From NCBI RefSeq assembly GCF_013408245.1, contig NZ_JACBYS010000009.1:62001-126000 (forward strand): 64,000 bases of DNA, in the 5' to 3' direction. Source of the DNA: Duganella sp. 1224 (GTDB lineage Bacteria; Pseudomonadota; Gammaproteobacteria; Burkholderiales; Burkholderiaceae_D). Shown piece by piece: positions 53,941 through 61,418 of the stretch. A program made the translations under genes and the position numbers. Position 1 is the first letter of the stretch. Each line of letters starts with the position of its first letter. The notes beneath the pieces were generated by a model. The model did not search any database. It worked only from the letters and a program-made list of their open reading frames with translations, and was not told the DNA's origin.

Positions 53941-56592
53941 TTAGTGCGGCGTGGCGCCGGTGATGGCGTCGGCGGCCTGCACCAGGCGGGTCTTTTCATC
54001 CAGGCGGAAGCGCGCGTAGGCCAGGTTGTCTTCCAGCGTCGCGCTCATGCCGGCTTCCAGGTGTCCCTTGGCCCATTCCCCCAGCTGCGCCAGCGGCACG
54101 CTGTTCCAGTAGACGCCGGGCACGCTCTTGGCCAGCACGGCGGGACGGTTGCCCGGGTTCGACGCGGTCAGCCGGTCGACGTTGGTGGTGAAGGTCTGCC
54201 ACGACAGCTGCGGGTTGGCGTCGTTCAGCGCGAACACCAGGCCCAGTCGCAGCACATCGGCCTGCGCCGGGATTTCCGGCGACAGCGCGATCTGCGCCGC
54301 CTGCGCCGCCAGCTGCGGATCGCGCACGCGCATCAGCACCGCGTAGTAGCGCCGCACCTCGGTTTCGTTGGCGGCGCCCTTGGCCAGCGCGTGCAGCTGA
54401 TCAAAGGTGGCGGCGTCGGCGTTCTGCGCGACGATGGTCAGGATCATGCCCTGGTCGTCCGGCGTGATGCTGCCGCGGTCTTGCAGGAAGGCGGCAAAGC
54501 GTTGCCGCGCCTGCGCCACGATGTCGCGGTCGCCCCAGGCGCCGAGACGGCCGATGACGCTGCGGCGCAGGCGCTGCACGCCGGCGGTTTCACCGGCCGC
54601 CGGCTGCCAGCCCAGCCGTGTCGCCACCGGCTTCAGCAGCGCGCTGGCGTAGGCCAGGAAGGCGCCGTGGCCGGCCGTGCCGCGCTCGGCCTGTTCCACC
54701 GTCGACAGCGCCTCGATGATCTGGTTCCAGGCGCGTTCGTTGAGGTCGTCGCCCATGGCGCTGGCCAGCGCCAGGTAGGCGGCCAGCGGCTGCGTGCCTT
54801 GCTCGACCTGTGCCCACTGGTCGTCCAGCAGCGCGATGCGGTCGCCGGCCGGCAGGCTGCGGAATTGCTGGGCGTTGGTGCGCAGCGTGGCGGCGTCGTA
54901 GGCGCTGCGGAAGAAGCCGTCGGCGCCGGCGTTGATGCTCAGTGCCTGGTTGCAGCGGCCGGCGGCCACGCGTTGGCCCGGCTCGGTCAGCAACAGCGAA
55001 CGGGCCTCGCCGTCGGCGCCGATGCGCAGCCGCAGCGGCACGTTCCAGTGCTGGTGCGCGGCGTCGTTGCCCTGCAGCAGGAAGCGTTGCTGCGTCAGCG
55101 TGATGGTGCGCGCGCCGTCGGCGTCGCAGCTGGCGCTCACCGACACGATCGGGAAGCCCGGCTGGTTGATCCACAGGTGGGCCAGCGCGCCGATGTCGCT
55201 GCCGCTGGCCTTGCCCAGCGCGTTCCACAGATCGACGCTGGTGGCGTTGGAATAGGCGCGGTCCTTCATGTAGGCACGGATGCCGGTGCGGAAGGTGTCC
55301 GGGCCGATGTAGGCTTCCAGCATGCGCAGCACCGCCTGCCCCTTGTTGTAGATGATCAGGCCATCGGCGCCGTTCTCCGGTGCCAGCTCGTCGGTCACCG
55401 GGTTGTGCACCGGCTTGGAATCGCTGCGCGCGTCGACCCGCATCGCCGCCTCCTTGCCGGCGTCCTCCTGCTCGCGCACGTGCCAGCTCGGATTGCGCAG
55501 CTCGGTTTCCTTGGCGGTGAGCCAGGACGCGAAGCTTTCGTTGAGCCAGATGTCGTCCCACCAGCCCATGGTCACCAGGTCGCCGAACCACTGGTGCGCC
55601 ATCTCGTGCGCCTCGATGCTGAACACCAGCTGGCGGTTGTCCAGCGTGGACGCGGGCGTTACCAGCAGCGTCTGGTCGTTGTAGGTGATCGCGCCCCAGT
55701 TTTCCATCGCGCCCTGGAACCCGCCCGGCACGGCGATCGCGTCCAGCTTGGGTAGCGGGAACGGGTGGTCGAAGTATTCGTTGTAGTCGAGCAGGATCTG
55801 GCGCGCGTTGTTCAGCGCCACCGCGCCGTACTGTTCCTGGCCGCGCACCGCCCAGACATTGATGTCGGTATTGCCGGCCTTGGTGCCGATGCTGGCCATG
55901 TCGCCGCTGGTCAGCTCCACCAGGTAGGACGGCATCTTCGGCGAGCGCGCGAAGCGGGTGGTGGCGGTGTCGCCGCGCACCTTGCGCTCGGCCACCGGCA
56001 TGTTGGAGATCGACACCCACTTGGCCGGCGTGGTGGTGGTCAGCTGGAAGGTCGAGCGGAAGGCCGGCTCGTCCCAGCACGGGAACATGCGGCGCGCGTC
56101 GGTGGCTTCGAACTGGGTCGACAGCAGGATGTCCTTGCCGCCGTCCGGCTTGACGAAGGGCTGCGCGAACAGGCCGCGCGGGCCGCTTTCGATCTTGCCG
56201 GTGTAGGCCAGCGTCAGCGTGTGCTGGCCGGGCGCGGCCGGCTTGGGCAGCGTGACCGAGACGATCTGGCGCTTGGCGTCGATCACCGTGCTCTTGACCG
56301 GCTTGCCGTCGAATTGCACCTGCTGGAAGGTCAGGTCGAGCGCGTTGAACTGGATGGTGGCGCTGGCCTCGCGGAATAGCAGCTTGACGGTTTCCTTGCC
56401 GCGCAGCGTGCGCGCCGCCACGTCGGGCGTGATGGCGACGTCATAGTCGAGCGGCACCACGTTTTTCGGCAGGTGGCCGGGCGCCTGGTCGAACGAGAAC
56501 GGCGCCTGCTGTTGTGCGGCGGCAGGGGTGATGTGCAGCAGCAGCGCGGCGGCGCTGGCAATGAGGGTACGGGGCAAAAGCGGACGGTGCAT
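53941..56592 (-). CDS. Exported M1 family aminopeptidase
   Basis: An 883-residue zinc aminopeptidase with a signal peptide (LIASAAALLLHITPAAA). The exopeptidase motif is GAMEN and the zinc site is HEMAHQWFGD (His329, Glu330, His333) plus Glu352 in WLNESFA. The C-terminal half (about 540-883) is an ERAP1-C-like helical domain. It probably trims peptides in the periplasm. A second, different M1-type domain occurs fused to a permease at 25.8 kb. It is divergent from the TonB-dependent receptor gene. Confidence 0.93.
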   Translation of the reverse strand: MHRPLLPRTLIASAAALLLHITPAAAQQQAPFSFDQAPGHLPKNVVPLDYDVAITPDVAARTLRGKETVKLLFREASATIQFNALDLTFQQVQFDGKPVKSTVIDAKRQIVSVTLPKPAAPGQHTLTLAYTGKIESGPRGLFAQPFVKPDGGKDILLSTQFEATDARRMFPCWDEPAFRSTFQLTTTTPAKWVSISNMPVAERKVRGDTATTRFARSPKMPSYLVELTSGDMASIGTKAGNTDINVWAVRGQEQYGAVALNNARQILLDYNEYFDHPFPLPKLDAIAVPGGFQGAMENWGAITYNDQTLLVTPASTLDNRQLVFSIEAHEMAHQWFGDLVTMGWWDDIWLNESFASWLTAKETELRNPSWHVREQEDAGKEAAMRVDARSDSKPVHNPVTDELAPENGADGLIIYNKGQAVLRMLEAYIGPDTFRTGIRAYMKDRAYSNATSVDLWNALGKASGSDIGALAHLWINQPGFPIVSVSASCDADGARTITLTQQRFLLQGNDAAHQHWNVPLRLRIGADGEARSLLLTEPGQRVAAGRCNQALSINAGADGFFRSAYDAATLRTNAQQFRSLPAGDRIALLDDQWAQVEQGTQPLAAYLALASAMGDDLNERAWNQIIEALSTVEQAERGTAGHGAFLAYASALLKPVATRLGWQPAAGETAGVQRLRRSVIGRLGAWGDRDIVAQARQRFAAFLQDRGSITPDDQGMILTIVAQNADAATFDQLHALAKGAANETEVRRYYAVLMRVRDPQLAAQAAQIALSPEIPAQADVLRLGLVFALNDANPQLSWQTFTTNVDRLTASNPGNRPAVLAKSVPGVYWNSVPLAQLGEWAKGHLEAGMSATLEDNLAYARFRLDEKTRLVQAADAITGATPH

Positions 56593-56730
56593 GACGGCGA
56601 ATTCTCCTGTGCGGACAAGTGGACATCGGATGAATCTATGCCGGATGCGTGCCGCGCGTCAATCGCTGTTGCAAAGTTTGTGTTTGATGCGTGCACAGCC
56701 GCTAAACAAAGCGTTGCGCGCAGTTTCAGT

Positions 56731-56759
56731 TTGACACGCAAATTTCGCCTACCTATATT
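56731..56759 (+). promoter_or_regulatory. Strong sigma-70 promoter of the TonB-dependent receptor
   Basis: TTGACA (56731-56736), exactly 17 bp, then TATATT (56754-56759): a near-consensus promoter. Predicted start of transcription is around 56766, leaving an 83-base leader before the receptor ATG. Confidence 0.82.
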
Positions 56760-56768
56760 TGCCCCGAT

Positions 56769-56781
56769 CTAAACCGTTTAG
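56769..56781. promoter_or_regulatory. LacI-family-like operator downstream of the receptor promoter
   Basis: A perfect 13-bp palindrome CTAAAC-C-GTTTAG with the central AAACCGTTT-like core typical of LacI/GalR operators. It lies just after the predicted transcription start, an ideal place for repression. A second short palindrome GTGTT-G-AACAC lies at 56820-56830. No LacI-type gene is in the window. Confidence 0.5.
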
Positions 56782-56848
56782 CCCAATGCAGGACGCTGCG
56801 TGAACAAGCATTTCAGAGAGTGTTGAACACATCAAATAGGGAGCTTAC

Positions 56849-59686
56849 ATGTCTGGGAAGTTGCACGCCATTCCGCTGGCCATCACGCAATTGATCGCCG
56901 CCGGCGCCTTTTCTGCCGGCGTTGTCACCCCCGCCAGCGCGCAGTCGACGGCGCAGGCGGAACCACCGATCACCAAGGTCGAGATCACCGGCAGCTTCAT
57001 CCGCCGCGCCGACGCAGAAACGCCCAGCCCGGTGCAAGTGATCACCGCGGCCGACCTGAAGAATTCCGGCTACAACTCGGTGGCCGACGTCCTGCAACAC
57101 ATCACCGCCAATGGCGCCGGCACCTTGAGCCAGACCTTCTCGGGCGGCTTCGCGGCCGGCGGCGCCGGCATCTCGCTGCGCGGCCTGAATGACAACGCCA
57201 CGCTGGTGCTGATCGACGGCCACCGCATGGCGCCGTACCCGCTGGCCGATGATGGCTCGCGCTCGTTCGTCGACATCTCCAACATTCCGTTCGACGCGGT
57301 GGAGCGCATCGAGATCCTCAAGGACGGCGCCTCGGCGGTCTACGGCTCGGACGCGATGGCCGGCGTGGTCAACGTCATCCTGAAGAAAAACCTGGTCGGC
57401 ACTTTCCTCTCGGCCGAGGGCGGGCGCGCCACGCAGGGCGGCGGCGGCACCAGCCACGCCACCATCAGCCACGGCATGGGCGACATCGACAAGGACGGCT
57501 ACAACGCCTACTTCAGCGCCGAATACCGTCACCAGAATCCGATCCGCTACAACCAGCGCCTGAACGGCGGCGACTGGCAGGCGCTGGACATGTCGGCCTA
57601 CGGCGGCAGCAACAAGGCGCTGGGCGTCATCACGCCGCAGAACACCGCGCCGCTGACGCTGTCGCCATACTTCCTCAATCCCAACGTGACGCGGGTGCCG
57701 GGCGCCAACAACAGCGCCGCCTTCGGCTTCTTCCCCGGCACCGCCTGCAGCAGCTATGCGCAGCTGGCGGCCGGCGGCTGCGCCTACGACGACCCGTACA
57801 AGGAAATCCAGCCCAAGACCGAGAACATCAACCTGCTGGCCAGCCTGACCAAGGATCTGGGCGGCGGCTGGCAGGCCGACTTCAAGGCTTCTATGTTCGA
57901 GAGCAAGGTGCGGCTGCCGCAGGGCTTTAGCAACTTCCCGTCGTCCTACGGCCAGCAGCTGGAAATGCAGTCCGGCGTGCCGCCGCACTACGTCGACGGC
58001 ACCGCCATCCCGACTATCCGCGTACCGGCCAACTACCCGGGCAATCCGTTCGGCGTGCCGGCCATCCTGCGCGGCCCGATTCCTGGCGCGCCGGACCGCA
58101 ACATCACCACCGACTCCAAGGCCTACCGGCTGGTGGCCGACCTGCGCGGCACGCTGGGGGTGTGGGACATCGACGCCGCCATCGGCTACACCCGCAACAA
58201 CCTGGACCGCAGGAGCACCGGCAACCTGAACGTGCCGGCGCTGAACGCCGCGCTCAACCGTCCGGGCAATCCCTACCTGGTGTACGGCCCCAACACGCCG
58301 GAGGACCTGGCCGCGATCTTCCGCGACGTCGGCTCCTACGACACCTCGGAACTGAACTTCGTCACGTTGCAGGGCTCGCGCCCGGTGGCCAAGCTGCCCG
58401 GCGGCGACCTGGTGGTCAGCGTCGGCGCCGAGGTGTTCAAGACCAAGCTGTCGGCGCCGGCCATGCCGAATGCCGACGGCCACACCAACGGCGCCTATGC
58501 CTTCGGTTCCGAAACCGCCAGCTCGGCCCACCTGGAATTCGTCGCGCCGCTGCTGAAGAACCTGGAATTCGACGGCGCCGTGCGCTTTGACCACTACAGC
58601 CTGGCCGGCAACGCCACCACGCCGAAGGTCGCCTTCAAATACATGCCGAGCGACGCGGTGGCGCTGCGCGGCACGCTGTCGAAAGGCTTCCGCGCGCCCG
58701 GCCCGGCCGAGAACGGCAACTCGGCCAGCAGCGGCGGCGTCGGCAGCAACGCCGACCCGGTGCTGTGCCCGTCCGGCTACCTGTCCAACGGCCAGTATCC
58801 GCGCGGCACGGTGATCGCTTCGTGCAATGAATCGCTGATCGGCCTGAGCACCACCAATCCCGACCTGAAGCCGGAGAAGTCGGTGTCGGCCACGCTCGGC
58901 CTGATCCTGGAACCGGTCAAGGGCTGGAGCACGGCGATCGACCTGTACCAGATCACCGTCAAGGACCAGATCGTCGGCGGCCCGCTGTCCGGCACGCCGG
59001 TGCGCAACGCGGCGGAGCCGAGCGACTGCGCCGACGGCCTGGGCGGCACCTACACCTGCACGCCGAGCGTCGGCCGCATCGCCTACTACCCGGCAACGCC
59101 GATCAACGCCAACAGCACCCGCACGCGCGGCGTCGAGTTCGACACCCGTTACCGCTTCAACCTCGGCGACTACGGCCGGCTGAAGACCGAATTCCAGATC
59201 GCCCACGCGTTCAGCTACGTGATGAACATCGGCGGCCAGGCCTACGAGCTGGCCGGCGGCCACGGCCCGGCCGGCATCGGCGCCGACACCGCCAATCCGA
59301 AGGACCGCGCGCAGCTGGAAGTGGACTGGGAGAAGGGCAAATGGGAGGTGGCCACCACGCTGCACTGGATTTCCAGCTACAACCTGACCGACCCGACCAG
59401 CGGCCAGCTGACCTGCGCGGACGGCGGCACCATGAACGGCGTGTTCCCGGCCGGGAATACGCCCGAGCAGTTCTGCAAGGTGCGCTCCTTCCTGGAGACT
59501 GATCTGGCCGTGCACTACAAGCTGGACAAGCAGTGGACCCTGCACGCGTCGGTGACCAACCTGTTCAACCAGGCGCCGCCGGTGGACGTCAGCACCTATG
59601 GCAGCGGCCGGCCATACAACCTGTCGCTGCATACGGCGGGCGCCATCGGTCGCTTCGTCAACGTCGGGCTGAACTACACGTTCTGA
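56849..59686 (+). CDS. TonB-dependent outer membrane receptor
   Basis: A 945-residue receptor. Signal peptide to about residue 31 (VVTPASA-Q); plug domain at about 55-175 (SPVQVITAADLKNSG, ISLRGLNDNATLVLIDGHR, VERIEILKDGASAVYGSDA); then a 22-strand barrel ending NVGLNYTF, with the C-terminal Phe needed for BamA assembly. The long extracellular loops have Cys pairs. The type resembles receptors for large substrates such as oligosaccharides or peptides in environmental bacteria, but substrate is not determinable. AGGGAG precedes ATG 56849. Confidence 0.94.
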   Translation: MSGKLHAIPLAITQLIAAGAFSAGVVTPASAQSTAQAEPPITKVEITGSFIRRADAETPSPVQVITAADLKNSGYNSVADVLQHITANGAGTLSQTFSGGFAAGGAGISLRGLNDNATLVLIDGHRMAPYPLADDGSRSFVDISNIPFDAVERIEILKDGASAVYGSDAMAGVVNVILKKNLVGTFLSAEGGRATQGGGGTSHATISHGMGDIDKDGYNAYFSAEYRHQNPIRYNQRLNGGDWQALDMSAYGGSNKALGVITPQNTAPLTLSPYFLNPNVTRVPGANNSAAFGFFPGTACSSYAQLAAGGCAYDDPYKEIQPKTENINLLASLTKDLGGGWQADFKASMFESKVRLPQGFSNFPSSYGQQLEMQSGVPPHYVDGTAIPTIRVPANYPGNPFGVPAILRGPIPGAPDRNITTDSKAYRLVADLRGTLGVWDIDAAIGYTRNNLDRRSTGNLNVPALNAALNRPGNPYLVYGPNTPEDLAAIFRDVGSYDTSELNFVTLQGSRPVAKLPGGDLVVSVGAEVFKTKLSAPAMPNADGHTNGAYAFGSETASSAHLEFVAPLLKNLEFDGAVRFDHYSLAGNATTPKVAFKYMPSDAVALRGTLSKGFRAPGPAENGNSASSGGVGSNADPVLCPSGYLSNGQYPRGTVIASCNESLIGLSTTNPDLKPEKSVSATLGLILEPVKGWSTAIDLYQITVKDQIVGGPLSGTPVRNAAEPSDCADGLGGTYTCTPSVGRIAYYPATPINANSTRTRGVEFDTRYRFNLGDYGRLKTEFQIAHAFSYVMNIGGQAYELAGGHGPAGIGADTANPKDRAQLEVDWEKGKWEVATTLHWISSYNLTDPTSGQLTCADGGTMNGVFPAGNTPEQFCKVRSFLETDLAVHYKLDKQWTLHASVTNLFNQAPPVDVSTYGSGRPYNLSLHTAGAIGRFVNVGLNYTF

Positions 59687-59692
59687 CCAGAT

Positions 59693-59726
59693 TTGCACAT
59701 ATTATCTAAAATAAGATAATATGTGC
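59693..59726 (+). promoter_or_regulatory. Promoter embedded in a 32-bp inverted repeat before the YheO-type regulator
   Basis: Arms GCACATATTATCT (59695-59707) and AGATAATATGTGC (59714-59726) are perfectly complementary around a 6-base centre. TTGCAC (59693-59698), 16 bp and GATAAT (59715-59720) make a promoter superimposed on the repeat, so a protein bound here would block it. The expected transcription start, about 59727, is only two bases from the ATG at 59729. Confidence 0.65.
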
Positions 59727-59728
59727 AG

Positions 59729-60355
59729 ATGAAAACTACTGCGGAACATCAGAACCTGCTGGCGCAGATGCGCCAGGTCGCGGACGGGCTGGGCAAAACC
59801 CTGGCGCCGTTCTGCGAAGTCGTGCTGCACGACCTGACACAGCCCGAGCATGCCATTCTGGCGATCCACAACAACCTGTCCGGACGCGTGGTGGGCGCAC
59901 CGGCGACCGAACTCGGCCTCGCGCGCGCGGCCGATCCGGCCTTCGAGCAGGTCATCGCCAACTATCCCAACACCTTTCCCGACGGCCGGCTGGCCAAGAG
60001 CACCTCGATCGGCATCAAGGACAGCGAAGGGCGCTACGTCGCCGCGCTGTGCCTGAATGTCGACCTGACCGTGTTCCGCAGCCTCAACACCATGCTGGCG
60101 CAATTCGGCAGCGTTGACACGGCCGCCGCCGTGGCCGACAGCCTGGCGCCGGCCGGCGCCGACGCCATCCGCCAGCGCATCGACCAGTTTGCCGCGCGGC
60201 TGGGCACCACGCCGCGCGCGCTCAAAGCGGACGAGCGCAAGGCACTGATGCGCGAACTCAAGGAATCCGGTCTCAGCGAAGTGCGGCGCGCCATGGACAT
60301 CGTCGCCGCCTATCTCAACGTCTCCCGCGCCACCGTCTACAACGACGCGCGCTAA
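59729..60355 (+). CDS. YheO-type PAS/HTH transcriptional regulator
   Basis: A 208-residue regulator with an N-terminal YheO-like PAS domain (ALAPFCEVVLHDL-like start, here TLAPFCEVVLHDLTQPEHAI, then NLSGRVVGAPATELGL) and a C-terminal helix-turn-helix (SEVRRAMDIVAAYLNVSRAT). Members such as DauR control amino-acid catabolic genes. ATG 59729 is preferred; a GTG two codons earlier lies inside the palindromic promoter. No ribosome site is visible, consistent with a nearly leaderless transcript. The ammonia-lyase gene follows by 17 bases, so the pair forms an operon. Confidence 0.87.
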   Translation: MKTTAEHQNLLAQMRQVADGLGKTLAPFCEVVLHDLTQPEHAILAIHNNLSGRVVGAPATELGLARAADPAFEQVIANYPNTFPDGRLAKSTSIGIKDSEGRYVAALCLNVDLTVFRSLNTMLAQFGSVDTAAAVADSLAPAGADAIRQRIDQFAARLGTTPRALKADERKALMRELKESGLSEVRRAMDIVAAYLNVSRATVYNDAR

Positions 60356-60372
60356 TCACCACAGGAATTCCT

Positions 60373-61329
60373 ATGACACTGCCAACTTTTGAAGACGTGG
60401 TTGCCGCGTCCGAACGCATCGCCGGCGTGGCGCACCGCACGCCGGTGCTGACCTCCAGCACCGCCAACGCCGAGCTGGGCGCGGAGGTGTTCTTCAAGTG
60501 CGAGAACTTCCAGCGCATGGGCGCGTTCAAATTCCGCGGCGGCTACAACGCGCTGGCCAGGTTCACGCCGGAGCAGCGCAAGGCCGGCGTGGTGGCGTTC
60601 TCGTCGGGCAATCACGCGCAGGCGGTGGCCCTGTCGGCCAGGCTGCTGGGCATACCGGCCACCATCGTCATGCCGCATGACGCGCCGGCGGCCAAGGTGG
60701 CGGCCACGCGCGGCTACGGCGCGCAGGTGGTGATTTATGACCGCTACAAGGAAGACCGCGAACAGATCGGCCGCGACCTGGCGGCCAAACATGGGCTGAC
60801 CCTGATTCCACCGTATGACCACGCGGACGTGATTGCGGGGCAAGGCACGGCGGCCAAGGAATTGTTCGAGGAAGTGGGGCGGCTGGATTATGTGTTTGCG
60901 CCGCTGGGCGGCGGTGGCCTGCTGAGCGGCACGGCGCTGGCGACGCGCGCGCTGTCGCCGTCGGCCAAGCTGTTCGGCGTGGAGCCGGAGGCGGGGAACG
61001 ACGGCCAGCAATCGTTCCGCAGCGGCAGCATCGTGCACATCGACACGCCGAAGACGATTGCCGACGGCGCGCAGACGCAGCACTTGGGTAACCTGACCTT
61101 CCCGATCATCCAGCGCGATGTGAACGACATTCTGACCGCCAGCGATGACGAACTGCGCGTGGCAATGCGCTTCTTTGCGGAGCGGATGAAGATGGTGGTG
61201 GAACCGACCGGCGGCCTGGGCTTTGCCGCCGCGCGCGGGATGCAACCCCAACTGCAGGGCAAGCGCGTCGGCATCATCATCAGCGGGGGCAATGTGGACA
61301 TCGCCCGCTACGCCGAACTGCTGGCCTGA
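60373..61329 (+). CDS. PLP-dependent ammonia-lyase (threonine/3-hydroxyaspartate dehydratase family)
   Basis: A 318-residue fold-type II PLP enzyme. The Schiff-base lysine is Lys53 in GAFKFRGGYNAL, SSGNHAQAVAL contacts the carboxylate and LGGGGLLSG is the phosphate loop. The single-domain form lacks the regulatory ACT tail of biosynthetic IlvA. Closest in type are threo-3-hydroxy-L-aspartate ammonia-lyases, serine racemases and catabolic threonine dehydratases; sequence alone does not separate them. Co-transcription with a YheO-type regulator supports an inducible catabolic role. AGGA precedes the start. Confidence 0.88.
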   Translation: MTLPTFEDVVAASERIAGVAHRTPVLTSSTANAELGAEVFFKCENFQRMGAFKFRGGYNALARFTPEQRKAGVVAFSSGNHAQAVALSARLLGIPATIVMPHDAPAAKVAATRGYGAQVVIYDRYKEDREQIGRDLAAKHGLTLIPPYDHADVIAGQGTAAKELFEEVGRLDYVFAPLGGGGLLSGTALATRALSPSAKLFGVEPEAGNDGQQSFRSGSIVHIDTPKTIADGAQTQHLGNLTFPIIQRDVNDILTASDDELRVAMRFFAERMKMVVEPTGGLGFAAARGMQPQLQGKRVGIIISGGNVDIARYAELLA

Positions 61330-61367
61330 GACCCACAAGCTAAGCGCTACGCATGCCGTACCACTTA

Positions 61368-61397
61368 GGGGTCTGACCCCGAACGGGGTCAGACCCC
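61368..61397. repeat. GGGGTCTGACCCC palindromic repeat, copy 4 (variant centre)
   Basis: Same 13-base arms as copies 1 and 3, but with GAAC in place of GTAC at the centre. It lies between the 3' ends of the convergent ammonia-lyase and valS genes. Confidence 0.9.
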
Positions 61398-61418
61398 GCC
61401 GGGCTGTGCGGGTTTAGC

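Noticed and set aside
56813..59698. A 961-codon open frame antisense to the TonB-dependent receptor
   Set aside because: Same codon-bias artefact; the product is Ala/Val/Gln/Arg-rich and the receptor has all expected domains and a proper promoter.
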